Assembly: GCA_024225445.1 (NCBI GenBank)
Contig: JAAEMP010000148.1
Location: 1 to 49,763, forward strand
DNA: 49,763 nucleotides
Reading direction: 5' to 3'
Source of the DNA: Hyphomicrobiales bacterium
Lineage (GTDB): Bacteria; Pseudomonadota; Alphaproteobacteria; Rhizobiales; Rhizobiaceae
The notes under the pieces were generated by a model. The model was not told the DNA's origin and searched no databases. It saw nothing but the letters and a program-made list of their open reading frames with translations. Shown in pieces: positions 16,092 to 25,268 of the stretch (within the stretch, counting starts at the first letter, position 1; every line of letters begins with the position of its first letter). The position numbers and the translations under genes are program-made.

Positions 16092-18019
16092 ACATCAAAA
16101 ACCCGTCAGAAGCAGATATTCCTGCCATCGAAAAAACAGTGATTGAAAAAGCCGGCTATGTGGCAGCGGGGCTTTTTTCAACGGTAATCATCACCGTCAT
16201 CGCATTCTTCGTGCTGGATGAGGCCAACGCGCGCTTTGGTGTAATTGCCATCAGTGCGGCGATCGTCATTATGACCCAGCCTTCGGCCATTTCCAGCCGA
16301 TTTCGCAAGGCTGTATGGGCTGGCTGGACTTTCGACGCATTATTGGCAGTTGCATTGATGTGGTCAGCATGGTGGTTCTTCCAGGTCAAGGAGGAACTGT
16401 GGACCGGTTTTTATATGGCGACACCAACCAATGTTGCAGCTGGTTTGGCGGGTATGGTTGCAATGATTTTCCTGACCCTTCGCGCTTGGGGCTGGTCTCT
16501 GGTGATCATGGCGCTGGTGTTCATTCTGTTTGCCTTTTCAGGTCCCTGGCTGCCTGGTCTGCTGGAGCATTTCGGCGTCAACATTCGCGATTTTATGCAG
16601 ATTGTCTGGTATTCATTTGATGGTGTTTTCGGACGCACAACAGGTTTGGTCGCAGACAATGTATTGATATTCCTGATCTTCGGCGCGGTGCTTGAGCGCA
16701 CCGGTGCCGGAGAAAGCCTCATTCATATTTCTACAACTCTCACCGCCAGAATTCGCGGTGGAGCCGCCCATGCAGCTATCGTCGCAAGTGCCGTCTTTGG
16801 AATGATGAGTGGCTCCGTCGCGGCAAATATTGCTGGTACCGGCGTATTCACCATTCCAATGATCAAGCGACAGGGATTTTCCGCCAATTTTGCCGGTGCC
16901 GTTGAAACCGCTGCGTCCTCGGGCGGTCAATTGACGCCTCCAATCATGGCAGCGGCGGTATTTATCATGGCGGACCTGGTTGGCATGCCTTTCGCGCTGG
17001 TGATCGCAGCCGCGTCCCTTCCAGCCCTTTTCAAATATATCGGCCTTTTCAGCCAGGTTTATACCGAAGCCATCCGTCTTGGCATCAAGGTTCTGCCAAA
17101 AGAACAAGTGCCGGTACTGACCATGCGCGACTGGTTGAATTCATCCCTGGTTATTCTGCCCATCGTAACTTTGATGGTAACCTTCATCTCCGGCAAATCT
17201 CCCGCAATGGCTGGCCTGGTTGGTGTGATCACGGCAATTTTGACCGGCCTTGTCCTAAATCCCGATTTCCGTCGCGAACCGATGCGGATCGCACAGGCGC
17301 TTGCCGTAGGGGGTATTTCGGCCGCACGCATCATGCTTGCGGTTGGTGTGATCGGCATAGTATTGGCAGTAGTCAATGAAACCGGCGTTGCAATCCGTTT
17401 CGCCACTTCAATATCAGCTTTCGGTGACGATTATCTCATTCTTGCCCTGGTCCTTGCAATGTTCGGGGCTTTGATCCTTGGAATGGGCCTGCCCACCTTA
17501 CCGGCCTATTTAATCATTGCGATCATGATTGCTCCCGCGATCATCAAGGCGGGTGTGCTTCCCCTGGCAGCGCATATGTTTGTACTATACTACGCCGTTT
17601 ATTCCTCAATTGTGCCACCGATCGCCTATGGCTGCTACATTGCAGCACCCATTGCCGGGGGACACCCTCTTCAAACCGCTTTCGTCGCGCTGAGGATTTC
17701 TATCGTCGGGTTGCTAGTCCCCTACGTGTTTGTTTTTTCTCCCTCTTTGCTGCTTGTGGCTGGTGAATTCAGCTGGACTGAGTTAGCTTTTACCATAATC
17801 CGTCTTTTGGCCGCTATCTGGATGTTTGGCACATCCCTTGGCGGCGGCGATCCTTTACTGGGCCGCATCGGCATCGGTCAGCGGGGGCTGCGTCTGGCAA
17901 TTGGCGTGGCTGCCATGTTCCCAATCACCATTCTATGGGTGCCCGCCAGCATCTGCGCGGTGGCGATCGGTCTTTTTTCACGACGGTTGAAGCCGTCATT
18001 TGTCGACAATAGAGTTTAA
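16088..18019 (+). CDS. TRAP transporter fused permease (4TM-12TM)
   Basis: An inner-membrane permease of the TAXI-TRAP type in which the small DctQ-like and large DctM-like subunits are one 643-residue chain with well over a dozen hydrophobic helices. Typical DctM phrases are AAHAAIVASAVFGMMSGSVA, ETAASSGGQLTPPIMAAAVF, LGMGLPTLPAYLI and YYAVYSSIVPPIAYGCY. It imports a substrate delivered by the binding protein encoded 17 bases downstream, using a cation gradient. Translation is coupled to the MarR gene by an ATGA overlap. Known TAXI substrates are few (glutamate, other organic acids); here the neighbouring amidohydrolase hints at a ring amide or similar compound, which is inference. Confidence 0.93.
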   Translation: MNIKNPSEADIPAIEKTVIEKAGYVAAGLFSTVIITVIAFFVLDEANARFGVIAISAAIVIMTQPSAISSRFRKAVWAGWTFDALLAVALMWSAWWFFQVKEELWTGFYMATPTNVAAGLAGMVAMIFLTLRAWGWSLVIMALVFILFAFSGPWLPGLLEHFGVNIRDFMQIVWYSFDGVFGRTTGLVADNVLIFLIFGAVLERTGAGESLIHISTTLTARIRGGAAHAAIVASAVFGMMSGSVAANIAGTGVFTIPMIKRQGFSANFAGAVETAASSGGQLTPPIMAAAVFIMADLVGMPFALVIAAASLPALFKYIGLFSQVYTEAIRLGIKVLPKEQVPVLTMRDWLNSSLVILPIVTLMVTFISGKSPAMAGLVGVITAILTGLVLNPDFRREPMRIAQALAVGGISAARIMLAVGVIGIVLAVVNETGVAIRFATSISAFGDDYLILALVLAMFGALILGMGLPTLPAYLIIAIMIAPAIIKAGVLPLAAHMFVLYYAVYSSIVPPIAYGCYIAAPIAGGHPLQTAFVALRISIVGLLVPYVFVFSPSLLLVAGEFSWTELAFTIIRLLAAIWMFGTSLGGGDPLLGRIGIGQRGLRLAIGVAAMFPITILWVPASICAVAIGLFSRRLKPSFVDNRV

Positions 18020-18036
18020 CTTCAACGGAGGAAATT

Positions 18037-19053
18037 ATGAAACACATCCTGACAAATACAACAAAGATTGCTGCGATCGGTGCATTCGCATTTAGCCTGT
18101 TAGCCGGTTCAGCGTTAGCCGAAGTCTACAAAGTCACGTCCATCGCCCCGGGTATGTCGCCATTCGTGGTCAATACAGCCATCTCAAAGGTCGTCAACAA
18201 ACACGTTGATGGCGTCGATTTCCAGGTCCGCGCAACCGGCGCTGCAACCAAGCACTTCGTTGATGCGGCAAATGGCAGCGTCGACTTCCTGTTCGGTTCA
18301 CCAACGATCAACTGGCTCCTGGTCAACCATATCGGCCCATACAAAAAGTTCAAAAATGGGCCGGAACTGGAAAAAAACGTCGGCATGATCTTTTCCTATC
18401 AGATTGGGCCTTATCACTATGTGACCCGTGCTGATTCCGGCATTGAAACGCTGGCTGATTTGAAAGGCAAGAAAGTTTTTGCCGGACCTCCGGGAGGTGC
18501 GGCAAAAGGCGTTGTGCTTGGTGCTTTGAAAGCAGCCTCCGGCCTTGTCGCCGAAGACATGGATATTCAGTCCTTCGGTTTTGATGCGGCAATCCAGGCT
18601 TTCCAGGATGATAAAATTGACGTGATAGTCCTGCCAACCAATGTTCCTTCGCCGTCGATCCAGCAATTTGCCTTGACCAAGAAAATCAGAATCCTTGATG
18701 TCGACATTTCCAAGATGCCTGATCGCGCCGCGATTGGTGGAACATTCAATGAGATCACACCTGGTGCCTATGGCAAAAACCATGTCAATACTACTGCGAC
18801 ACGTACCCATGGTGCCATAGTAAATTTCTCAGCTGGCATGCATGTGGACGAAGACGTTGTCTATAAGGTCACCAAAGCAATTTGGGAAAATCTTGGTGAA
18901 ATCCAGGAAACTGCCATATGGATGCCTTCAACCATAAACAAGGAACGCGGACTTGAATTTATTGCCGGACGCCTGCATCCGGGCGCTGAGCGCTACTACA
19001 AGGAAATGGGTTGGAAAATTATCGAACCAATGGTTTACAAACCTAAAAAATAG
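18037..19053 (+). CDS. TAXI-family TRAP substrate-binding protein
   Basis: The periplasmic receptor of the preceding permease. A signal peptide covers residues 1-28 (hydrophobic core AAIGAFAFSLLAGSALA, cleavage before EVYKV). The mature protein shows TAXI features: ATGAATKHFVDAANGSVDF, ADLKGKKVFAGPPGGAAKGV, and a late section with GLEFIAGRLHPGAERYYKEMGW. Length is 338 residues, normal for the family. A GGAGG ribosome site lies just ahead of the ATG, probably raising expression relative to the permease. A strong terminator follows at 19078, ending the operon. Confidence 0.93.
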   Translation: MKHILTNTTKIAAIGAFAFSLLAGSALAEVYKVTSIAPGMSPFVVNTAISKVVNKHVDGVDFQVRATGAATKHFVDAANGSVDFLFGSPTINWLLVNHIGPYKKFKNGPELEKNVGMIFSYQIGPYHYVTRADSGIETLADLKGKKVFAGPPGGAAKGVVLGALKAASGLVAEDMDIQSFGFDAAIQAFQDDKIDVIVLPTNVPSPSIQQFALTKKIRILDVDISKMPDRAAIGGTFNEITPGAYGKNHVNTTATRTHGAIVNFSAGMHVDEDVVYKVTKAIWENLGEIQETAIWMPSTINKERGLEFIAGRLHPGAERYYKEMGWKIIEPMVYKPKK

Positions 19054-19077
19054 GGTTTTCTAAAGGTAACAGTACTG

Positions 19078-19107
19078 GGCTGGTGCCCGCCACCAGCCTT
19101 TTTTTTT
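19078..19107 (+). terminator. Rho-independent terminator of the MarR-TRAP operon
   Basis: The perfect 8-bp stem GGCTGGTG/CACCAGCC with loop CCCGC is followed by nine T. It lies 25 bases after the TAXI gene stop. Confidence 0.9.
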
Positions 19108-19217
19108 GGCTCAAGAGTCCGGATGCAAATTCCCGGAACAGCCTGTTTAACAAGATTGTCAGCTTCAGCCAAACTCTTCCCACACAAGGTTACATAGTAC
19201 AGAAATCCGCCAGCTGT

Positions 19218-19463
19218 TCAGTACCGCCTGGCTTGCACAAGATAACCGCGAATTACTTCTTCTCCCAGCGCCTTGCATGCCTCAAGCCTATGCAGTCCCT
19301 CCACCAAAACAACCCGCCCTTTACCCTGGCGCACCTGTATAGGTGTAGTTTGTCCGTTTTCCAGAATATCTTCCGCCAAAATATCAACACGGGATTGATC
19401 CAATGTCCTGCGTCTTTTGGCCGGGACATAAATTTCATCAATTACCAGGCTTTTTTCAATCAT
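19218..19463 (-). CDS. Small ParB-like nuclease-domain protein
   Basis: An 81-residue protein consisting of the N-terminal half of a ParB/Srx-type domain: VIDEIYVPAKRRRTL, ILAEDILENGQTTPIQVRQGKG and LVEGLHRLEACKALGEE. The last is the conserved phosphate/nucleotide-binding helix (usually GxRRxxA; here GLHRLEA). There is no helix-turn-helix, so it is not a partition ParB. ATG 19463 has AGGA just upstream; the frame is open 39 more codons and encodes a piece of a second such domain (19464-19580). It lies opposite the TAXI terminator, alone. Function is unknown; similar short ParB-domain proteins occur in other Alphaproteobacteria from memory. Confidence 0.65.
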   Translation of the reverse strand: MIEKSLVIDEIYVPAKRRRTLDQSRVDILAEDILENGQTTPIQVRQGKGRVVLVEGLHRLEACKALGEEVIRGYLVQARRY

Positions 19464-19580
19464 AGTCCTATCCGGTTGCTTCTTGGTGATATGAATTGAA
19501 CGGGTAATTCCAACTTTTTGCAAGCCTAATAATTTTGCCGCTTGATACTGGGAATGTCCACCTGCGACGCCAAATTTCGC
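19464..19580 (-). pseudogene. C-terminal fragment of another ParB-like domain
   Basis: In frame with the downstream ParB-like gene, this stretch reads GVAGGHSQYQAAKLLGL and then KVGITRSIHITKK. It matches the same GHxRxxAAkxLGL helix and following strand of a ParB domain. A TAA at 19581-19583 closes the frame upstream and no start is available, so it looks like the tail of a lost gene that once preceded or fused to the small ParB-like gene. Confidence 0.5.
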
Positions 19581-19801
19581 TTATGGCGCCCTGCTCCAAG
19601 GCATACAATTCACCTTAAAGGACAACAACTTCGGTTCGGTCAAGCGGTTCATATCTTATCAAAAACGCTCCAGGAACGGCAAAAATGACTGACAAGTAGG
19701 AGATTCCACAGATCGCTATTTACAAAATCGAATAAGAGTGTTGTTAGTTTACCTGACTCGAATCAGAATCGATTTTTTGCGAGCAGTCTGGGGAGGGCTC
19801 A

Positions 19802-20617
19802 GTGGATTATGTTGTAGATAACCTAATAACCAAATACCGTCTAGCCAAAGAAAATTTATTGAAGTTACTGGATTCTGAATCAGGAAATTCTGATCAGATG
19901 GTGAGAGAAGCTGACCGGGATATGATTGCGGCGTTTAACGCAATATTGTCAGCAGAGATCCGAACGCCGTTGCAAGTTCGAACTCGAATCCGTTTCGTTA
20001 CCGAACAGATTAATGAACTTAGTGAAAATCGGGAACTCATCAAAAAACTGACAGACAAAATTCTGACCGATATTTTGGAATTGCAGGAAAACAATATTCC
20101 CGGAGATACTGACAACAACACGAATATTGTACCTATAAGAATCGTCGACGGTAAAATAAGCCGGGACACTTCCGGCAATAGTGATATTGCAGCGCAAAAA
20201 GTTACTGAAGAGGCTGCCAGATTTAAATCGAATTATCTGGAACAGGCGATCATGTCGATTTCAGATGCGTTTATTCTTTACGATGCCAATGATAATCTGG
20301 TGTTCTTCAATCAGAAACACATCGAATTTTTTCCTCACCTCGAAGAGTTGTATCGATCAGGTGCCACAAGAAAGGAAATCTGGCGTCATCACGCGGAGAA
20401 AATCCATGAAACTGACCCAACGATGGATGTGGATGCTTTTGTCGAAAAGCGTCAAAGACTGTGCAAAAAACCACGACCGGACAGTGAGTGTCAACTGATT
20501 GATGGGAGATGGGTCGCTACGCGCGAAAGATTCATGGCGGATGGTGGCGTGGTGTCAATCCGCACTGATATCACCGAGCAAAAACTGGCTGAAATGGAGC
20601 TGCATTGGATGTTGTAA
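19802..20617 (+). CDS. PAS-domain protein, probably a truncated sensor kinase
   Basis: Residues 1-100 are a charged, helical, coiled-coil-like segment with no membrane helix. About residues 145-260 form a PAS domain of the PAS_7 type: AIMSISDAFILYDANDNLVFFNQKHIEFFPH, then DGRWVATRERFMADGGVVSIRTDITEQK. Such domains normally lead into a histidine kinase or GGDEF module, but the protein ends ten residues later (AEMELHWML). Directly beyond the stop begins an antisense relic of a ProC-like gene. I infer that a deletion removed the output domain. The GTG start at 19802 is supported by a GGGAGGG ribosome site. As it stands it could only sense or bind a partner. Confidence 0.75.
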   Translation: MDYVVDNLITKYRLAKENLLKLLDSESGNSDQMVREADRDMIAAFNAILSAEIRTPLQVRTRIRFVTEQINELSENRELIKKLTDKILTDILELQENNIPGDTDNNTNIVPIRIVDGKISRDTSGNSDIAAQKVTEEAARFKSNYLEQAIMSISDAFILYDANDNLVFFNQKHIEFFPHLEELYRSGATRKEIWRHHAEKIHETDPTMDVDAFVEKRQRLCKKPRPDSECQLIDGRWVATRERFMADGGVVSIRTDITEQKLAEMELHWML

Positions 20618-20638
20618 GCGTATCGCATTCCACTGATC

Positions 20639-20779
20639 CAAACCGCTGCTGTTACCTGTACGAATGAAAATACAAAGCTGTTCTGGCGCAATGCATCCGT
20701 CGCGAAGCCAACTGCGGATTATGACTCCGCCCAGTTGGCCGCTACCTCCAATCACGCCAATCGTTTGGGAAATTGCCAT
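20639..20779 (-). pseudogene. N-terminal fragment of a ProC-like reductase
   Basis: From ATG 20779 the reverse strand reads about 47 residues with the dinucleotide-binding start of pyrroline-5-carboxylate reductase-like proteins: TIGVIGGSGQLGGVIIRSWL, then GCIAPEQLCIFIRTG. Afterwards the frame runs into the antisense of the PAS gene and loses all similarity. AAGGA lies about 11 bases before the start. The remaining 220 or so residues of a normal ProC are absent. It faces the truncated PAS gene, so one deletion probably shortened both. Confidence 0.65.
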
Positions 20780-20801
20780 GATTCTATTGTTCCTTTTGGG
20801 A

Positions 20802-20837
20802 TGATCTTATCGAAGTAAGGGAACAGAAGCTGGCTCA
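20802..20837 (+). other. Possible relic of a second PAS-domain tail
   Basis: The plus strand reads DLIEVREQKLAQ, similar to the TDITEQKLAE ending of the PAS domain at 20560-20590. A +1 shift continues as MAESELALFGW. It is very short and may be coincidence. Confidence 0.25.
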
Positions 20838-21146
20838 ATATGGCAGAATCGGAGCTGGCACTGTTTGGCTGGCTAGAGTATCCATGTTAATCAAGCGGTA
20901 AATGAATATTATTTTGGCACAGGATTGAGGATGTTGATCCGTTAGAAATAACCTTCCGCAATTGCCAGGCCTTTTTTATTTGTGACCTTATTTGATTACT
21001 TTTTTTATAACCAATTAGAGTCAGCTATTCCGGATTTTAGCAGCCCCATGGTTTGATGTTCCCACGCATGTTAATACGGACACTTGCAAAAGAACTGCTT
21101 GACAACTAGTATTTAATAATTGCGTTAAATAAATGAAAGATTCATC
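20838..21146. other. Gene-free stretch
   Basis: No supported gene or clear hairpin. It precedes the MAPEG gene and presumably holds its promoter. Confidence 0.4.
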
Positions 21147-21557
21147 GTGACACCTGAACTCTGGCACCTGTTTCTAACATCCATTTTGCTGACGATATTA
21201 TGGATACCTCACATTGTCGGTCAGGTGGTGACAGATGGCCTGCTGAAGCCGCAAGAATATATCAATCTACGTGATGGAACCAAATCTCCAGCTTGGGTGC
21301 GGCGCGCCAACCGGGCACACGTTAATCTGGTCGAACAATTTGGACCGTTCGTCGGCCTTGTGTTAGTGGCGCATTTAAGTGGAATATCTAATTCCGCCAC
21401 CCAAATGGCTGCGCTGGTTTTCTTCTGGGCACGCATTGCTCATGCATTGGTAATGCTAATTGGTTTCAAGCACTTCATGGCCCGAACATTGATATTCTCG
21501 GTATCTTTTTTCGCCCTGCTGGTATTCGCATGGCAAATATTTGCCGCGACAATGTAA
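21147..21557 (+). CDS. MAPEG-family membrane protein
   Basis: A four-helix integral membrane protein of the MAPEG superfamily (glutathione- and eicosanoid-related enzymes; bacterial roles mostly unknown). The key loop reads WVRRANRAHVNLVEQFGPFVGLVLVAHL, matching the family's RxxRAHxNxxEnfpxF motif, followed by helices ALVFFWARIAHALVMLIG and ARTLIFSVSFFALLVFAWQIF. Length 136 is full. Translation starts at GTG 21147. It ends directly against the convergent flavin/PNPOx-like gene with no bases between the stop codons. Confidence 0.85.
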   Translation: MTPELWHLFLTSILLTILWIPHIVGQVVTDGLLKPQEYINLRDGTKSPAWVRRANRAHVNLVEQFGPFVGLVLVAHLSGISNSATQMAALVFFWARIAHALVMLIGFKHFMARTLIFSVSFFALLVFAWQIFAATM

Positions 21558-22052
21558 TCAGGTCTGCGCAAGGTGTTCTGCTTCAAGTATGAAGGCCTGA
21601 CCAAATCCCGCATTGAGATTTGCACGTTGCAAATTCAAACGAAAAAAATGAAAATCAAGAAAATCTATATAGAGCTTGGCCTTGGAATGGATAGCCAGAT
21701 AAGGATCACGCAGCAAATCTCGCTCATTGCTTGTGCGATCAATTTTCTCGATATTTCCTATTAATGTAATCCGGGGGTGAGCAAGCGGGTCACCCTTCCC
21801 CGGTTCCCCAACCATAATTGATGCTCGCGTGTCGCGGAACAATGCTTTGGTATGATTGGATATTTCTGAAGCCAGGAAGACAAGATTTCCACCAAAATCA
21901 ACTGCAACACCAATACGTGATACAATCGGGATGCCTGTTTCAGGCTCGAGTACTGCAATAGAAGCAAACACCGCTTCATCAATCAACCGGCGTGCCAGTT
22001 TGCGCGCTTCATTACTTGTTTCGCGAATAGGGTTGATTTTCTTTTTTGCCAT
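21558..22052 (-). CDS. Pyridoxamine 5'-phosphate oxidase-like / HugZ-type protein
   Basis: A split-barrel protein of the PNPOx-like superfamily, which binds FMN, F420 or heme. The pattern is ARRLIDEAVFASIAVLE, PIVSRIGVAVDFGGNLVFLAS, ISNHTKALFRDTRASIMVGEPG, GDPLAHPRITLIGNIEK and the late LYIDFLDFHFFRLNLQRANLNAGFGQA. The last recalls HugZ-like proteins, in which heme is degraded, but substrate cannot be assigned here. The length of 164 is normal. It is convergent with the MAPEG gene. Confidence 0.8.
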   Translation of the reverse strand: MAKKKINPIRETSNEARKLARRLIDEAVFASIAVLEPETGIPIVSRIGVAVDFGGNLVFLASEISNHTKALFRDTRASIMVGEPGKGDPLAHPRITLIGNIEKIDRTSNERDLLRDPYLAIHSKAKLYIDFLDFHFFRLNLQRANLNAGFGQAFILEAEHLAQT

Positions 22053-22211
22053 AATAATTCCGGGCTATCGTCTCTAATATCACCTGTTTGCAACAATCTG
22101 GCTTTCCCTGATATACCAAAAACTCAATTCGGCTCCATTCAGCTTTGGTCGAGTTTGTCACTCAAATACCGTTCCATTCCGGTAATAGTCTCCCATTTTG
22201 AAACAAAAATA

Positions 22212-22227
22212 TTTGCACATCTGCAAA
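22212..22227. promoter_or_regulatory. Possible operator ahead of the acyl-CoA ligase gene
   Basis: The inverted repeat TTTGCA-CATC-TGCAAA lies 112 bases before the ligase start, in a 286-base gap that is otherwise featureless. The regulator is unknown. Confidence 0.35.
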
Positions 22228-22338
22228 CTGACAAGCAGCAAATAGTGGCCCGCTTGATAATTATAGAATCCAAAATTCATATTTTCGTTTTCACAATTAG
22301 AAAATGGAGCTATAAGATCGGAAAAACAGGAGATTTTG

Positions 22339-23958
22339 ATGCTCGGATTGATGATGAATCAGCAGTTGCTGATCAACCAGATTATTGATCATGCCGCCCG
22401 CTATCATGGCGATACTGAAATAGTTTCCATCAATACCGATGGTAGCCAGTTCAGATATAATTATGCCACTTCACATGAAAATATACTGAAAATTGCCAGC
22501 TCACTGTCAAAATTGGGCCTGAAAAAATCTGATCGTGTCGCGACAATTGCCTGGAACAATCATCGGCACTTCGAAACCTATTACGCAATTTCAGGAAATG
22601 GGCAGATTTGCCATACCCTTAATCCCCGGCTGTTTCCTGAACAACTGATTTATATCATCAATCATGCTGAAGACAGAGCTCTGTTTTTTGATAAAACCTT
22701 TCTTCCGTTAATTGAAGGTTTGCGTGAGCATCTGAAAACTGTCGAACACTATGTTTTGCTTGAAGATGCGGATGATGATCTGAAGAACAGCCATTCGTGG
22801 CTGACATTTTATGGTGACCTGCTTGCCGGCGGTGATGAGAATTACAGCTGGCCGGATGATATTAACGAACGCGATGCATGCAGTCTGTGCTACACATCAG
22901 GCACCACCGGAAACCCGAAAGGCGTATTATATTCCCATCGCTCAACTTTGATTCATGCAATGATGTCGGCAACGCCGGATGTAATGAATTTTTCGGCCCG
23001 CGACTGCCTGTTGCCGGTAGTGCCGATGTTCCATGTCAACGCCTGGGGCACGCCTTATGCTGCACCGATGGTTGGCGCGAAACTCGTATTACCGGGCCCT
23101 GGTCTGGATGGAGAAAGCCTGGCTAACCTGTTTCTGGCAGAAAAAGTAACCATATCGGCGGGAGTCCCGACAATCTGGGCCGGACTGCTTGATCATCTTG
23201 ATGCAAACAACATCAAATTGCCTTCTATGCAGCGAACTGTTGTTGGGGGTTCTGCCTGCCCTCCCTCCATGCTGGATCGTTTTCGCAATGATTATGATAT
23301 TGAAGTGCTTCATGCCTGGGGCATGACGGAACTTAGCCCTTTGGGGACGGTCAATAATCTGAAAAACAAGCACCTGGAACTGCCCGCTGAAGAATTGCGC
23401 AAATTGCGTGTTCTGCAGGGCAGGCCACCATTTGGTATTGAACTGGGCATATTTGATGATAACAAAAACCAATTGCCAAATGATGGAAAATCCCAGGGTG
23501 ACCTTTATTGCAGAGGTCCATGGGTTCTCAGCGAATATTTTGCCGGTGAAGGTGGTGACCCGCTGATCGACGGATGGTTTCCGACAGGTGATGTTGCAAC
23601 AATTGATAAGGATGGCTTCATGTGTATTCGTGACCGTTCAAAGGATATCATCAAATCCGGCGGAGAATGGATTTCCTCGGTTGATCTGGAAAATCTCGCA
23701 ATAGGCCACCCGGATATAGCTGATGCTGCAGTTATTGCTGCCCAACATCCAAAGTGGGATGAGCGACCGTTACTGATTGTGGTCGTGAAACCCGACAAGC
23801 AACTGGATGAAACCGCGCTTCTTGGGTACTACGAAGGCAAAGTTGCAAAATGGTGGATTCCCGATGCTGTCAGGATTGTCAGTGAAATACCGCGTAATGC
23901 GACCGGCAAGATACGCAAAAATATTCTGCGGGAAGCTCATGGAAACGCACTTTTGTAG
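22339..23958 (+). CDS. Acyl-CoA ligase of the DmdB-like medium/long-chain group
   Basis: Activates a carboxylic acid to its CoA thioester through an acyl-adenylate. The P-loop is [18 protein letters not shown] (about residue 190), then [58 protein letters not shown] and the catalytic Lys in [14 protein letters not shown]. The opening MLGLMM...[13 protein letters not shown] and the wording HVNAWG are typical of the group that includes DmdB (methylmercaptopropionate-CoA ligase) and fatty-acid ligases. ATG 22339 has AGGAG at ideal distance. It heads an acyl-CoA cluster with a dehydrogenase, a crotonase and an SCP2 protein, so the substrate is more likely a short or branched acid. Confidence 0.88.
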   Translation: MLGLMMNQQLLINQIIDHAARYHGDTEIVSINTDGSQFRYNYATSHENILKIASSLSKLGLKKSDRVATIAWNNHRHFETYYAISGNGQICHTLNPRLFPEQLIYIINHAEDRALFFDKTFLPLIEGLREHLKTVEHYVLLEDADDDLKNSHSWLTFYGDLLAGGDENYSWPDDINERDACSLCYTSGTTGNPKGVLYSHRSTLIHAMMSATPDVMNFSARDCLLPVVPMFHVNAWGTPYAAPMVGAKLVLPGPGLDGESLANLFLAEKVTISAGVPTIWAGLLDHLDANNIKLPSMQRTVVGGSACPPSMLDRFRNDYDIEVLHAWGMTELSPLGTVNNLKNKHLELPAEELRKLRVLQGRPPFGIELGIFDDNKNQLPNDGKSQGDLYCRGPWVLSEYFAGEGGDPLIDGWFPTGDVATIDKDGFMCIRDRSKDIIKSGGEWISSVDLENLAIGHPDIADAAVIAAQHPKWDERPLLIVVVKPDKQLDETALLGYYEGKVAKWWIPDAVRIVSEIPRNATGKIRKNILREAHGNALL

Positions 23959-24035
23959 ATGACCTAGACCAGTTACTGTAATGCGTCTGAATAGAGCGGC
24001 CTTGCGGTTATGCCGATTAGCATTGGAGATTAATC

Positions 24036-25199
24036 ATGTTCACAGCAACACTGAATTTCGGCCTGGGCGAAGATATAGAGGCGTTGCAGGATCTGGCATG
24101 TAAATTCTCCCAGGAACGCATTGCACCTATTGCAGCTGAAATTGATAAATCAGACGAATTCCCATCTCATTTATGGAAGGAAATGGGAGATCTCGGATTA
24201 CTTGGCATCACAGTACCTGAGGAATTTGGCGGCGTAGACATGGGGTATCTGGCCCACACTATTGCACTGGAGGAAATATCACGGGCATCTGCTTCAGTCG
24301 GCCTTTCCTATGGTGCTCATTCAAACTTGTGTGTTAATCAGATCAAACTGAACGGAAACCAGACGCAAAAGGAAAAATATCTTCCCAGACTGGTTTCAGG
24401 TGACCACGTCGGTGCGCTGGCGATGTCTGAGGCTGGTGCGGGGTCAGATGTAGTGTCGATGAAATTACGGGCCGAAAAGCGCAATGACCGGTATATTTTG
24501 AATGGCAGTAAATTCTGGATCACCAATGGACCGGATGCCGATACACTTGTTGTTTATGCCAAAACTGATCCGAATGCCGGTCCGCGCGGCATGACAGCGT
24601 TTTTGATCGAAAAAGAGTTTACCGGGTTTTCGGTAGCGCAAAAACTGGACAAACTGGGAATGCGCGGATCACCCACCGGTGAACTGGTTTTTGAAGATTG
24701 TGAAGTACCTTACGAAAACATCCTGGGTGAAGAAGGAAAAGGTGTAAATGTGTTAATGTCCGGGCTGGATTATGAACGTGTTATTTTGGCGGCCGGATGT
24801 GTGGGTATCATGCATGCATGCCTGGATCTGGTTATGCCCTATATTCATGAGCGCAAGCAGTTTGGCCAACCGATTGGTGAATTCCAGCTAATGCAAGGCA
24901 AAGTAGCTGATATGTACGCAGCCATGAATTCGGCACGGGCCTATGTCTACGCATCCGCATCGGCTTGTGACCGTAGACAGATCACACGCCAGGACGCCGC
25001 CGCATGTTGTCTTTATGCAGCCGAAAGCGCAACGCAATCCGCCCTCCAGGCAATTCAGGCTTTAGGAGGTGCCGGTTACCTCAGTGAAAGCCCTGCCGGG
25101 CGATTATTGCGTGATGCCAAATTAATGGAAATTGGCGCAGGCACATCTGAGATCCGGCGAATGCTTATTGGCCGGGAATTATTCAACGCAACCAGATAA
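24036..25199 (+). CDS. ivd: Isovaleryl-CoA dehydrogenase-type acyl-CoA dehydrogenase
   Basis: FAD enzyme oxidising a branched acyl-CoA to the 2-enoyl form, in leucine breakdown if it is a true IVD. Features: [77 protein letters not shown] and [18 protein letters not shown]. The catalytic Glu of the medium-chain type is replaced (IGAGTSEI). Instead Glu247 in LDYERVILA matches the IVD position on helix G. Length 387 is normal. A gap of 77 bases separates it from the ligase. Electrons would pass to ETF. Confidence 0.88.
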   Translation: MFTATLNFGLGEDIEALQDLACKFSQERIAPIAAEIDKSDEFPSHLWKEMGDLGLLGITVPEEFGGVDMGYLAHTIALEEISRASASVGLSYGAHSNLCVNQIKLNGNQTQKEKYLPRLVSGDHVGALAMSEAGAGSDVVSMKLRAEKRNDRYILNGSKFWITNGPDADTLVVYAKTDPNAGPRGMTAFLIEKEFTGFSVAQKLDKLGMRGSPTGELVFEDCEVPYENILGEEGKGVNVLMSGLDYERVILAAGCVGIMHACLDLVMPYIHERKQFGQPIGEFQLMQGKVADMYAAMNSARAYVYASASACDRRQITRQDAAACCLYAAESATQSALQAIQALGGAGYLSESPAGRLLRDAKLMEIGAGTSEIRRMLIGRELFNATR

Positions 25200-25268
25200 A
25201 CCAAGAAGACGCCTTTGAATATGACAGATTGTTTGCATGTTAATCTGGTCAATTCAGGAGCTGAATGA

